Below are positions 1 through 10,940 of a DNA stretch of 64,000 nucleotides, piece by piece. Numbering within the stretch: position 1 is the stretch's first letter; each line of letters opens with the position of its first letter. The notes below the pieces were generated by a model. It was not told the origin of the DNA. It did no database searches and was given only the letters and a program-made list of their open reading frames with translations. This stretch comes from Trichuris trichiura (Eukaryota > Nematoda > Enoplea > Trichinellida > Trichuridae): assembly GCA_037903355.1 (NCBI GenBank), contig JBAJFE010000026.1:3968001-4032000 (forward strand). Direction: 5' to 3'. The position numbers were made by a program, and so were the translations under genes.

Positions 1-625
1 ATAAACAGCTGGCGCGAAAATGGTTTCGTTCGCCGAATTGGTCGTGTTCCTGACGTGCCGCTGTCAGTGTTCTGTACCTTCTATACGAAATTAACCAGAT
101 TATTCTTTCAATAAAAGACATAGATCTGTCGTATATCGTCGCAGGAGTTCTGCTGCCAAAATACTCCTTGAAGGAAATTACTAATTTTTTAAACTGCTAA
201 GAAAGGTACGAAAGGAAGTCAGATAGCCTTCAAGATACTTTGCGCTGATAATTCAACTGCATTTCTAATGGTCCCATCTGCAAGCTTTCTTCCACCTAGG
301 TAACATCAAAGGTACTTGGTGCTCAATATATAGCAAGCTGGTATTCAAAAAACGAAAAGTCGCGAAATCTATCTTGAAGTTCTTCCAATAACAGTTCCAG
401 TTGATTGGCATATTTAGCGAAGCCAAGTTCAGACTCAGCATTGGCAGTGCTTTTCAGCCCTTTACACTCAGTCAAATGAACTAAACTTTCATTTGACAGC
501 TATGATTTCCATGAGCTTATTTTTGTAATGAAGCACTTGACATGGTTATGTATTAATGACTGATGAATTTATTCTAAAAGATTAGTTGTAAAATGAAAAT
601 GTTGTAACGAGTCGAATTGTTCAAG
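1..625. other. No recognisable gene
   Basis: I read both strands and see no open segment with convincing splice sites or family similarity. The stretch is AT-rich and ends where a long fold-back repeat begins. Confidence 0.5.
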
Positions 626-1195
626 GAAGTGTACATGGATTTTTCTCGTTCGAAGTTGTCATGAAGACAAGTCAAATAAGTAAAAAACCCATTTAATCTC
701 GTTCAAGGCGAAAAACTAAAACAGACGTTTGGCGAAGCTTTCGGCTCACATTTCAGCCGTCATCAGCGCACGTACTAGTTGCCCTCCAACTGAGTTTTTC
801 TCTTAGGAGGAGCTCCTCCGCCTTTCCAAGCCATGGGTGCGCCTGTTAGGTGGAACCTTGACCTGTCGAGACTGCATACACATAGCTGGATCAAACGGGA
901 AAACGGGAAAAGCCGTAGAAGACTTTACAACCATAAAATAAAAAGCATATAACGGGTCGAATTGTTCAAAGAAGTGTACATGGACCTTGGGAAGGCGTAG
1001 GATCTCCTCCAAAGAAAGAAACTGGTTGGAAGGCAATTGCTACGTGCGCTGATGACGGCTCAAGTGCGAGCAGAAAGCTTCGTCAAGCTTTCGTTTTGGT
1101 TTTCAGCCTTGAACGAGATTAAATGGTTTGTTTTACTTATTTGACTCGTCTTCATGGCAACTTCGAACGGAAAAAAATCCATGTACACTTCTAAG
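626..1195. repeat. Long inverted repeat (fold-back element)
   Basis: The left arm (about 630-838) is the imperfect reverse complement of the right arm (about 978-1192). Both outer ends carry GTGTACATGGA. Shared blocks include GTCAAATAAGTAAAA, CCATTTAATCTCGTTCAAGG and G(C/T)CGTCATCAGCGCACGTA. The arms are roughly 210 bp with about 140 bp between them. The block TCGAATTGTTCAA(G/A)GAAGTG also occurs as a direct repeat at about 612 and 958. No transposase is encoded, so it looks like a fold-back or MITE-type element. The inner part (904-921) carries CGGGAAAAGCCGTAGAAG, which recurs elsewhere in the window. Confidence 0.8.
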
Positions 1196-1282
1196 AAATT
1201 AGTTGTTAAATTTTATTAAGAGCTTGTCGCATTGGTCAATTTCCCTTTGGTACATCGCAGCCCATGCATCCAGAACTTTCTT

Positions 1283-1826
1283 TCGGTGGCGGTTTCATTT
1301 TCATGCCATCACGCTTCCTCTTTACTTGCTTGCTTACGATGCGATACGTTTCCACGGTGTAGGTTTTCATGGTACGTAGCCTCACGTTTCAGTGAATCTA
1401 GTTTTCCTTGAATCGTGCGTTTTCGTTGGCATGCGGTCATTCGCTTTAGTGGGTCCGGGATTCTGCTGGTCTGGCGTTTTGAGGGTGTCTGAGCCTGTAT
1501 ATGGGCCTGCATTTTCCCTTTTATAAGAATTTCGTTTGGACAGAACGAAAGGAGTACGATTCAATGCAAGTCAAGCCTACGGAAACGTTCCTCCGACAGA
1601 CGGTGCCACGTGAAAATGTTGCTTCGTCTATCCCCGCTGTCGAAGCTCACAGGGAAACTAACAAGGCTGAGGTTGGAAACTTAAAAACCCGCGATCAAAG
1701 GAAAGCTAGCATTGCCGAAACGTATGACTGTGAAACATGGCAAGATACACTATGGAAACGAATCGCGTGGAAAGGAAGCAGTGGACAAACGTGACGGCAT
1801 GAAAGGGAAACCGCTACCGAAAAGAA
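1283..1826. repeat. Second fold-back, part of a dispersed repeat family
   Basis: The segment 1283-1430, read in reverse complement, matches 1690-1826 closely: both contain a GGAAACG(T/A)ATCGC block, a GTGA(T/C)GGCATGAAA block and AAACCGC(C/T)ACCGAAAAG-like ends. The left half (about 1285-1560) is also found, diverged, in direct orientation at about 42310-42610. Open frames here in both directions have no protein similarity I recognise and follow the repeat, so I do not call them genes. Confidence 0.65.
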
Positions 1827-3475
1827 GCCTTGAAAAAGCAAAAGACAAAACATAATAGATCCTGAGATAAATTAAAGAAGATTGTTCGGTGGCAGGAGTC
1901 ACTCAGTAAAGTACGTTGATGCGGACCAATCGAACTCCACAAAGCAGAAACGTATCGCATGGAAGAGAAGTTCTGAAGGAATGAGCAGTACGAAAACTGA
2001 AGCTTCTGGTACCTAAAGACGCCTTGGAAACATGGTCGGCGGAACACAGTGCACCCTGTGTTGTACCAAAACGAGACTGTCCATTCACTTAAGTCTGTCA
2101 AGTCCAAAAGTCAGATTAGGTATGCGTCGAACTGTAAATATCGAGCAATACCTACCGAAATGTACTGCTCCGCTCATCTTCCTACCTGCGAACGCTAGGC
2201 TCAGTCTATTCTTAAGACATCGACAGGTCCATCATAAGGAAGTCCTGTTCGAGCTGGCACGTTGCGCGATTGCAAAAGAAACTGTCGGAACACTATAGGT
2301 CTTCACATTGACGGCTGACCAGGAAACTGCACCTTCCGCGATCCCCAGAATAGTATGAGTTGCGAGGCGTGTTGACGATGTGACCCAGCGGACTGAACAA
2401 GCCTTAGTTGATGAAAAGCTGCAGGCGGATCACTATCTGCTCTTCTCCGTCGGCTACAACAGTTGATGACAGCCAGCGGAACAAGCCTGACGAATCAATT
2501 ACTCGACAACTTTTTCTGAGTTGCTCGCCCCAGCAAGTACAGGTAGCACTGTTGGCCTTTAAAGAGAAGCGCTCAGTGCAACTTTCTCGCTCGTCGATCG
2601 TACGTTAACTTGGAAGTGCTTCACTTTGCCACCGATCGCCTTGGCGTAGCGTAGCGTGGCTGCGCGCAATAGCCAAGACAAAATCAGTCTGTAGTTGCAG
2701 TTTCCGTGCAATCGCAACCGCTAATCCTCCATTGACACGACAACCATGCATTGAGCTTCAACGAGTTTTTCTAAATGACTCTCTAGCACGGCTTAGCGCT
2801 AACCTCTGCGAAGCTTCAGCGAGCGTCACCAATGGGAAGCGAGGTTAAACGTGCACCTTAGAAACCTCTATTTGTCGCTGTTTTTGCCAAGTTACGATAC
2901 GACTGGTGGGCTGTTAACAGGAATGACCCCAAATGTGAAAAACGAATAGCACTGAGAAAAGCGAAAACACTAAACCTCAAAATTTCGAATAGGAAATAGT
3001 TCATGATTTACTGATAGAATAGAAACAGTTAGCAAAACATTTTGCAAAACAGCAAAGGATAATGCCGAATTTTAGTAAAATTGTCCATGGAAAGAATAGC
3101 GCCACATTTTGAACATTTCTTTTGCAATGGACGCACTGACCACTTCATTGTAACTGGACAAAACAATAAACATCACAGGATGACTGCGTATGAAGAGCGC
3201 AAGAATCGTTCGCTGATTCATCGGAGAAAGGCGAACAAGGCAACGACTGAAGTTGAAAATCAAACTAACTGTTTGATCGTAGAAAGAACAGGTATTTTAT
3301 AGGTCAGGTGCCGCAAAATCACTTGCCACAGACAGACTGTGAACACAAAGACGAGTGAGTTAACTTATTGCAGGAAAATCCAATCACATCACTAGACAAA
3401 GCGAACAAGCAGACACATGAGAAGTGCTTTGCTGTTCGTCACAACTGCGGAACAGTATCGGCACGACGATTCCAG
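1827..3475. other. Intergenic, repeat-like, no gene seen
   Basis: The part from 2030 to 2860 is more GC-rich than its surroundings and holds short open frames on the plus strand, but none has splice sites or motifs that I can defend. It may be a decayed mobile element. From 2880 to 3475 I see nothing. Confidence 0.4.
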
Positions 3476-3672
3476 TCAATATGAGAAGTCGTAAGGCGAG
3501 CAAAACAAATCCTCGTCTTCAATGCTGGGACCAGATTCCTTGGGTAAACATAACCCGTCGGAAAGCGACCCTGCACGTTTAGCAAAGACATCCGCCCCGG
3601 CGACTGACTTGTATCGCAGCAAAATAGGAAACAATGATTCCATCACTTTCAGTATGTCGTCTTGAGATTCCG
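3476..3672 (-). CDS. Last exon of an unidentified gene
   Basis: A 65-codon open segment follows a strong 3' splice site (CTCTTTTTCAG, exon begins at 3672, phase 1) and ends at TGA 3476-3478. The product starts ESQDDILKVMESLFPILLRY, continues with an acidic, serine- and proline-containing stretch, and ends CSPYDFSY. The amphipathic first half and acidic tail look like real protein and codon use is even. I could not assign a family. Upstream exons should lie above 3672 on the same strand, but I found no phase-compatible exon, so the gene is incomplete here. It could also be a conserved exon of a decayed gene. Confidence 0.5.
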
Positions 3673-4339
3673 CTGAAAAAGAGAGATGTAAATACAAAGT
3701 CTAGCAATTTAAAACACCAAGCAGATTGCTCGCAGCTGCAATATTTGTTTCCGCAAAACAGAAAGGGCAAATTAAATCGTTTCCACCTTCACACATTAAT
3801 ACAGAAAATTACTTCAAATGTTTTTGTTTGCATTCCCGACATTGATTAAAAGCATACCCTTCCCAACATGGTTAGAACTAAACATCAAAGTAAGCGGACT
3901 GGCACTTAGCGACAGTATAAACAATAAACTTAAGCATGAAAGAAACTCAACAGGGAGTGTCTCCGACTTCGGTTAGATTCGGCTTTACGACAAAACTTCG
4001 ATAGAGGCACACGTTTACTTGGAAGCGCCTATTTTGTTCTTTCCCAAAGGTTGTATGACGCAATGTTGCGATGCCGGGCTGCTGAAAGCAGCAGCACCTC
4101 AGCTAGCTGATTACCAAGGTGAACAATCGGCAGCCACTACTGGACTGTGTTGCCAATGTTTCTAAGACACTGTGTTTTGTGCTTTCTCATTCGATCATGC
4201 TTGAGAACATCAGTTGCCTGTTAATGAATCCGTAAAGTTTTATTCTATAAATGAAGCTGACAGGAAAATTTGGCCTGTTCAAAGATTTTAATTGATATTA
4301 ACGGGTGAGAAAGGATTCTGAGCGTTTCTTCATCAACCT

Positions 4340-4740
4340 AAAGCGGTTATAAATTCAAATGATAGGAACGCTGTTTGTTAAATATGGATTTCACCGCATT
4401 AATAACATTTTGCCAGCGTTCTGACAGGGAGCGCATCCCATCGCGATAGAAAGTCCGATGCTTCCATCCAAAGAAGCAAATCACCTATTTTTTGTCGTCT
4501 TGAAATTCTCTTAAGCGCAGTCCTAACGCCTGTAATGTTACGCAGAGCAACAGAAACTATAAGGAATGACACCGGTCTAGTTCTTTACCACTTTTATTTG
4601 ATGGAACTTTTTGAACAAATTGCTCCCAGTCATCTTTGCCAAATCAGCGGTAATTACCGTCGGTTTGGCATGGATAGACAGGCACATGACTTAGACGACA
4701 CTGTCAGTTTAAACCAAAGAGTGAACGCCTAATTGGTATG
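4340..4740 (-). mobile_element. Mariner transposase C-terminal fragment
   Basis: Read on the minus strand, about 4380-4510 encodes a broken frame containing FYRDGMRSLSERWQNVINAV. This matches the conserved end of mariner transposases (F(Y/F)xxGIxxLPERWQKVI). A stop lies just upstream of it. The rest of the stretch to 4740 is open in places but too decayed to align. It is a dead fragment; the catalytic aspartates are not visible. Confidence 0.6.
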
Positions 4741-5103
4741 CAACAGTCTTTAACGATCAGAAGACTGAATGCAGCACATGCTTTTGAATAAGGTTTTTCT
4801 TTGATTAAAATTATTGAAACTATTATGCTAGCAGGAAAAGGTATTCAGAGTAATCAAGAACTTCAAAGTGCAGGATAAACTGTTTTAAAATGTATTATTT
4901 AGTATCCACAAGCACTCTCACGCGCGCACGTTTTTTAAACTTTCAATAGTTTAAGAAACGTAAGCGTTCTTTTCAGAGCTTCTGGCACTTCTCGCGTTCC
5001 TTCTTGAGGAACTTCACTGCGCACAAATTATGCAATGATCTATCGAAGAGGGGACGTCGGGTGTACCGAATTCTTTAAGAGGAATGCTTGCGTTAAGCAA
5101 ATA

Positions 5104-5289
5104 CAGTAGAACCTCCGAAGTTGACCACCTCTTTATGTCGACCACCTCCCTAAGTTGACCGAATTTTGACCACTTTGTTGGTCCGCACGTTAATAATATA
5201 ATATACCCACGGCCTCTTATGTTGACCACCTCCTATGTTGACCAGTTTTTCCCGGTCCCTTGGGTGGTCAACTTATGGAGGTTCTACTG
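5104..5289. mobile_element. pogo/Tigger-type MITE (186 bp)
   Basis: The element begins CAGTAGAACCTCCGAAGTTG and ends with the inverted counterpart (reverse complement CAGTAGAACCTCCATAAGTT). It is flanked by TA on both sides (5102-5103 and 5290-5291), the target duplication expected of Tc1/mariner/pogo elements. Several internal GTTGACCACCT units repeat. There is no coding capacity, so it is a non-autonomous element. A diverged relative starts at 15522. Confidence 0.85.
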
Positions 5290-5785
5290 TAGTTCCAAGT
5301 GGTCGAATAAAAAGTGTCAAGGCAAACCGTCAAGAAGCTTCCAGTATGTCACAGTATTTTGAAGTACATCTGCTCAGTTCCCCTTGGGATTGCTGAACAA
5401 CAAAGCAGTGCCAGAACTTAAACAGGAATGCTTATCAACGAATGGATATGCAAATACCCAAACGGACAAAAACTAGCGCTAACGTTTATTAAACACTGCA
5501 TTAAGTACATATGGTCTCGTTTAAGCGTAGTGAACACTGCTCTGCGGAACACGAAGGTATTATAGTAAGGCTCAATGGCTTTAACATTAGTGACGCGTTA
5601 ATGAGAAAAGAAAACGAGATCGTTACGAATAAAAAGTTATTCTATTTTGACTACGCTGTTGATAGACTATTCCACTTTGCGTTTGTCATGAAAACATTTA
5701 TCTCCAACGCACACAGCAGGGCACCTAATTCAATGCACCCGTAAACTTGGTTATCAACTATCCGAAATTCTCAAATCCGGAACTT

Positions 5786-5977
5786 CTAAGCGCTCACAGG
5801 TTGTTTGTAAGGTTTTGTACAATGGCCTGGGCAGCAGCAATTGAAGGTAGCGCATTCGCTGATACATGTATCGCCCATACGATTATTGTTGGCTCCGAAA
5901 TTTCCATAAAGCGTGCAACGTGACGTTGCTCCGTCAAACTTATCGTGTAAATTGAAAAAGATAGCTTGTTTCGCTTG
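5786..5977 (-). CDS. Terminal exon with a Kunitz-type domain half
   Basis: After a 3' splice site (AAAATGCAG, exon starts at 5977, phase 0) 63 codons run to TAG at 5786-5788. The product contains IFFNLHDKFDGATSRC, then YGNFGANNNRM, then CISEC, which is the second half of a Kunitz (BPTI) domain: an aromatic-aromatic-Asn motif, Cys30, the GN..A.NN block, Cys51 and Cys55. A short cysteine-rich tail (CCCPGHC) follows. The position of Cys38 is not cysteine. The protein is presumably secreted. The first half of the domain and a signal-peptide exon are not found upstream, so the gene is partial or decayed. The frame stays open upstream to 6106, but that part shows no domain similarity. Confidence 0.6.
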   Translation of the reverse strand, partial: QAKQAIFFNLHDKFDGATSRCTLYGNFGANNNRMGDTCISECATFNCCCPGHCTKPYKQPVSA

Positions 5978-6155
5978 CTGCATTTTGGTATTACTAGTTC
6001 CTACTAGCTGACTTGAGCACAAGTAATCAAACGAACTGGGTGTATGCCTGATAACGCCGCGCAGTAAAAGTCGTGGAATTATGAACCTCTCATGACGATG
6101 ACACAAGGTCCATGCCGAAACATAAATTGAAATAAATGATCCGGGAATGGTGTTT

Positions 6156-6235
6156 GGCAGAACAGGATGCCGGCAAGGACGTGCGATACATCGGGTATTT
6201 GAGTCGAAGAACGTTGCCGGCTATCCTATTCTGCC
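6156..6235. repeat. Short fold-back repeat, copy 1
   Basis: GGCAGAACAGGATGCCGGCAA pairs with TTGCCGGCTATCCTATTCTGCC across a loop of about 36 bp. It is followed by CTAAACCTAACCC. A diverged copy in the same orientation lies at 6695-6782. Confidence 0.8.
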
Positions 6236-6694
6236 CTAGACTAAACCTAACCCAAAAAATAAGGTTACGACAGTCGCAAAGTGAGCAACGAGCACACTTT
6301 GCATAGTGACGGCACTTTAGGTTTGCGAGGTTGAATTAGCTTACGATTACAGTTAACAGATCCTCATCATTCTTTACCGCTGATGTTGGGTCAAGTTTGA
6401 ACGCAAAAATTCCGGGATTAAAACAATTACAAATTACAATGAGACTTCCACCGTAACGAACCGATCACGTACTTCACATAAAGCTTCACTGACTCCGTAC
6501 CACAAGCTACGTTTTCTATTCCTTTCTTTATAGTTAATCTCATGTTCGTAGGTCCTTTCGCTGCAACAGTGATGGGGAAAATGTCGTCTACGTATTGTAT
6601 GGAAAAAAATGGTATCAGAAGAACTTGTCCATGGGAGCCATATCTTTAAGCTGCTCCGTGAAGAACTCTGTTACAGTGGGTTAGGTTAGGTTAG

Positions 6695-6782
6695 GGCGAA
6701 ACAGGATGGCCAATAGGGATGCGATAAAAATTGGGTGCTTTGAGCGTAAAACCTTACTGGCTATCGCGTACTGCAGTAGCCT
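6695..6782. repeat. Short fold-back repeat, copy 2, next to TTAGG units
   Basis: This is a diverged copy of the 6156-6235 hairpin: AACAGGATG, GTGCGATA/ATGCGATA-like, TTGAG and GGCTATC blocks appear in the same order. Immediately before it (6677-6695) lie three TTAGG-like units. Confidence 0.65.
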
Positions 6783-7351
6783 AAGCCGAAATATAGGAAC
6801 AGCACACCCACAATGTAGCGAGAAAACAGCTCTTTTTCCCCGCAGACGTCGCCATTGTAGATTTTCGGGCTCATAGATGACACACATTAATAGGTGACAA
6901 ATATGTTTTGTTCGTGCGTAACGCTAGCATCTATCCGCATGGTAGTCTTACGTTGCTGTCCTGCTCTAGCGAGCTCCATGCCAGATAGTCAGTCAGCCAT
7001 ACGGTCCTTAGAATTAACAATTGGTGCTCATGAATTTTGCCGCCTATGTTTCTTGTATATCCTGCATCATACTAATCCACTCCATCATGTTTGGGAATAC
7101 CAGCTGCTTGATAACGAGTTGGCTAAAGTTTCATTGCATTTTCGAGATTGGTTTTTCCATAACGCAAAGGTAAGTGGTGGAATAGCATATGCCAATGCTT
7201 AAAAAGTAGTGTTGCTTTTAAACACGAGTTGAATAACACATTTCTTTACGGGACCATAAAGTTCGATGAAGCAGAAGGTTCTGTGACGGCCGGGATTCTG
7301 TTTTTTGAAAGCGTTTAATTTACCGGAGCTTTCAAGCAAGAACCTACACCC

Positions 7352-7412
7352 GCCGTCAACGGTTGAATGAGAAAAGTTTATTCCACTTTTCTCATTCAGC
7401 CGCTGAGGACGG
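7352..7412. repeat. Hairpin with 14-bp perfect core
   Basis: TGAATGAGAAAAGT and ACTTTTCTCATTCA flank a 7-bp loop, and pairing extends outward imperfectly through GCCGTC and GACGGC. It is probably a small fold-back element, not a transcription terminator, because no gene ends here. Confidence 0.75.
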
Positions 7413-8674
7413 CTGGAGCTGGTTTTGATTGCTATTCAAATGTTTATTGATATTTTGCACAACGAACACGTGACATTCGGACACAGCTTCCGTTTATTGA
7501 ACTTAAACAAGTGAGATCAGTTCCGTTTAAAGTCTGTTCGCTTTCCAAAAAGATAACCCCGACGTTATGCGACGACCGTCTGTTTACGTCAATTATCCGT
7601 ATTAGCAGTTGACAGCGGGACAAAAAAATTTCTAGCGACGAACAGCTTGCATAATTTAAGCTGTATGCCATTTTGAGTGACGGGGTGAAATCATGCCTTA
7701 TCCTGCATGCCTACGTTCCGCGAGAGGCCTGTGAGTCATTCCCTAGTTCAACTTGTTTATACCCTTCTTCCTATATATCCGTTAAGTATTTGCTAACTGC
7801 TTCAGCTATCAGACCAACTGCTCTTTATATGCTGATTTTGTACCCAAGTAACCACGGTTTGACTTCAAAAAGTTACCGCGAATACAATACACCTCTTACC
7901 TTAAAGGGTCTGTACAAAAACAAAATGAAACCATTCGGACCTGTTAATGAAACTACGCATCCCAACTCACTTTTTACGATATGTAAAATGTTGCTCAATT
8001 TAGCAAAACCAAAACAAACGTTCTAAGCATCAATTGTTGTTTATTAAGTTCATGATCTTCCTTTTGTCTCCAGTGGTTTTCTCAGTAAAGGCGGTGCTAC
8101 GATACTGCGCGCGTAAACTACGTTGGCAGAAACCATGGAGGCAGAAGCTGCAAAACAGCGGACGTTATACGTGGTCTTTACTTTTAGCTATTTACAGCTA
8201 TTTGTTTTGTTGAAGAATAAACTTTTTCGTAGCAAGAGTTTGTTATCGTTGGTTACATTTACGGTGATACGCCCAGGTTACCATTAGAAAGCTCTTACTT
8301 CCACGTGGCTTTTCCAGCAAGCCGTGCTGTATCATCACAAAATTTCATTAGTACTATAAAGTCAAATTGAAACTTCAATGGCGTGACAGATACGCCCTCA
8401 CGCAGCCTCGCATTAAAACGTTTTCACAACCGACGTTTTCGTTTTTAATGTTGATGACGAGAAAAAAAAGTTTTGAAGCTAGACTTCCATTTTTAGTTCA
8501 TCTCTCTTTCATATATACACACGCACCAGTACACAGGACGTATCGCCGTAAAACAGAATGAAATCGCATGCTGTTCTGAAGCATCTTACTTTAAATTCAT
8601 AGTACAATTTAAGCATGTTCAATATATTAGTAGTCAAATAGAATAAGTGCAACAGAGGTTGGTTTACCGTAACG
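7413..8674. other. Intergenic, no gene seen
   Basis: There are chance-length open frames on both strands (for example plus 7673-8026), none with recognisable domains or good splice junctions. The region would contain the 3' end of the TLF transcript. Confidence 0.45.
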
Positions 8675-10940
8675 TTAAGTATGGAAAGCTCTACAAGCGC
8701 TGCGAAACACTCTACATTCAACTGCGATAAGCACTTCGGAAACGGTTTCATCTACTTGGATACTCACAAATCCGTTGCCAGTGAGGCACTGCTTTTTAAC
8801 TTCAATTACTGTCTGACTGTATGTTTCAAACAGTAACGCCCTACTTACCGGAACTCGAGTACAGACGCACCAGTCGTATGTAATTTTGTTCTAAATATCT
8901 GTAGCCTTTCTTTATGTAATGTAAGCATTGTTTAGGAATTTAAATCGATAGAGCATAAAATAGGTGCTAAGTATGGAACTTACCCCCGGTTATTGTGATG
9001 CTACCCGTTGCATGTATGCGCAGTGTCGCCTTCGGCTGTTCCGATCGCCAAAGCAGTCCCACACTGAGTTCCGGCTCGTAACTGGATTCCTTTGGAAAAT
9101 CAACCGCCAACTGCCTGATGCGTATGGCGAATGGAAGCTTGCATGTAGCCATTATGTTTGTCACTCTGTAGTCGGCGAAATGAACCTGAGGACCAATGCA
9201 CTTTTGTAACATCCGAGCAACGCCTCGGCTATTGCGTCTAGCTAACTCTTCGCTGAAAGAAATAAACAGATGATGATCAGAAATGCGTGCTGGGTCTACC
9301 ACAAAGTTTTAGGACACTAAGGCAGTTTCTTTACTTATGCCCTGCATTTCTTTGCGGTTTGAGTTGTTGTGCTATGTTGTATATGAATGTGTAGGTAGCG
9401 TTCCACGCTATCGAACAGTGCCGTCGTCAAAACCATAGTACATTGCCTTCATGAGTTAGCGGAGTAGGAACGTGAGCGTAGACGAGAAACTTGGACGCAC
9501 AGTTTCGCTTTACGAGTTCGAATCTCGATGGTCTGTAAGGGAAGTGGTCTCTAACGTCAGTGCAGCGTTTTGTCAAGGCACTGTCCTTAAATCGCCAGTC
9601 TTATTGGTTCAAAAAATTCAGAGTGGTTGAGAGAATTTTGAAGATTCGCCATGGACCGGTTGGTCTTTAAACTCGGGCAACCAAGCGTTGAAAGGGCTAG
9701 TAGAGTTAGATCAGACGGCGGTTGGTGTTAGCCACCAGACAGTATGTGTGCATTTGAAGTCGTGGCAGTGTTCAGACTGAGATGAACCAACAAGAAAGTT
9801 TCCAAAGCATCATTTGCATACGGAAAGACAATGCTCATTGTTTGTCAATCTCGTAATTGCAATATCCATTTTAAATTTCTTAGTGCTGAATAATCAGTCA
9901 CGGTAGAGTATTACTACCACTTGTTCAAAGCTGCCATTGCCCACCAGATGTCGGGTTAACGAAATACTATACATGGCAAAGAAACCGCGATAAAAAAATT
10001 AGCAAATTTGGGATCGAGCCTATGTCACATCCACAATATTCATCGGACCTGCCGCCAATAGACTAGTATCTATTTAAGCGGTTGGAGCAGCATCAGCATG
10101 GGGAAGATTTCACTAATCAGACCGCTCCGGAAAATGACATAAACCAGTTTTTGAACCTTAAGAACATGCCCTCTACCATGCCGGCATAAAAGCACCTGTA
10201 TCACAATGGAAACGTTGCACCGATGCTTTTGGTTCTTACTTTTAGTTAAAACCTAGACTCTAGGTGAAGTTAAGACGTTTCGAATATTTTGGTCAAATAG
10301 TCCTAAAACTTTCTGGTAAACCCAATATTTTCACAGTAAGTCACCTAAGATTTCCGGACACAATCACCTTGCCGGAGGACCAAATTTTCACGAAGCACCG
10401 GGGACGCCTGGTTTGTAAAACTACTACCTGCAGTAAAGAGAGACGAGGTAACGCAACACGGCAATAAGGTAAATTAACTCCTCGATTTCGCTCGTAAATA
10501 ACATTGCACGTCCTCATAGCAACAGTATGCAAGTTGAGATGACAGCAGGTGTTGAACATTGTAACAACATTTCGTATACGTAGATCAATCTGACCACTTC
10601 GCTGGGATGGTGATTCGACTGGGGTTTGCGAGACACTGGGTACAACACGGTTGGACGGTAGGGCTACGCAAGACAGTGGCTGAACAGCGTAGGGACGTAT
10701 TGGGCGTTCAGTTCCGTTGGCATACGAAGTGGAAGCGAGAGAGGTAATTGCATTTTGGGATACCTGTATTACTTGAATGGTCTTCAAATTGGGAATAACT
10801 GTCACCTTCTTCCCTTGGGGAATAGAGACCACATTCCCTAAGTAGCGGTCATTCTGTCCGCTGTCGATGCTGTTTGCAGGAACCAATCGAGAGATAAGCC
10901 CGTTTATTCGCTGTGTCTGATAATACTTCGGCTGCGACAT
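8675..10940 (-). CDS. tlf: TBP-like factor (TLF/TRF2/TBPL1)
   Basis: Core-promoter factor of the TBP family, acting in the nucleus. Exons (minus): 10940-10479, 10427-10345, 9252-8984, 8754-8675; phases join cleanly to 297 aa. Residues 1-119 are a unique N-terminus. The rest is the two-repeat TBP saddle: RNVVTMFN..CHLNL, IWSSGKVIVSG, then YRVTNIMATC, SSYEPELSVGLLWR and ATGSITITG. The 51-bp first intron (10428-10478) is a multiple of three and open, so a simple ORF reading wrongly keeps 17 extra residues; removing it gives the family's spacing. The four DNA-intercalating phenylalanines of TBP are replaced (Gly, Trp, Ser, His), as in TLFs that do not bind TATA. A splice acceptor, TTTTTCTAG, directly precedes the ATG, suggesting trans-splicing or an upstream exon. 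The last exon is weakly conserved. Confidence 0.92.
9480..10245 (+). pseudogene. Dead mariner transposase in the third TLF intron
   Basis: On the plus strand, opposite to TLF, a frame broken by stops encodes the mariner order: VSNVSAAFCQGTV and FEDSPWTGWSL (the helix-turn-helix end and the (D/E)xPR(S)GRP region), LVELDQTAVGVSHQTVCVHL (second helix-turn-helix), and near the end DLPPID with YLFKRLEQHQHGEDF (the DLxPxDYxLF block). Many stops and a missing middle show it is inactive. It fills most of the intron at 9253-10344. Confidence 0.8.

Noticed and set aside
7673..8026. 117-codon plus-strand frame
   Set aside because: No similarity, no splice signals, low-complexity codon pattern; likely chance.
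9440..9540. tRNA-like A box (TAGCGGAGTAGG) and B box (GTTCGAATC), possible tRNA or SINE
   Set aside because: Acceptor and D stems do not pair, and the B-box part lies in the decayed mariner frame. Coincidental.
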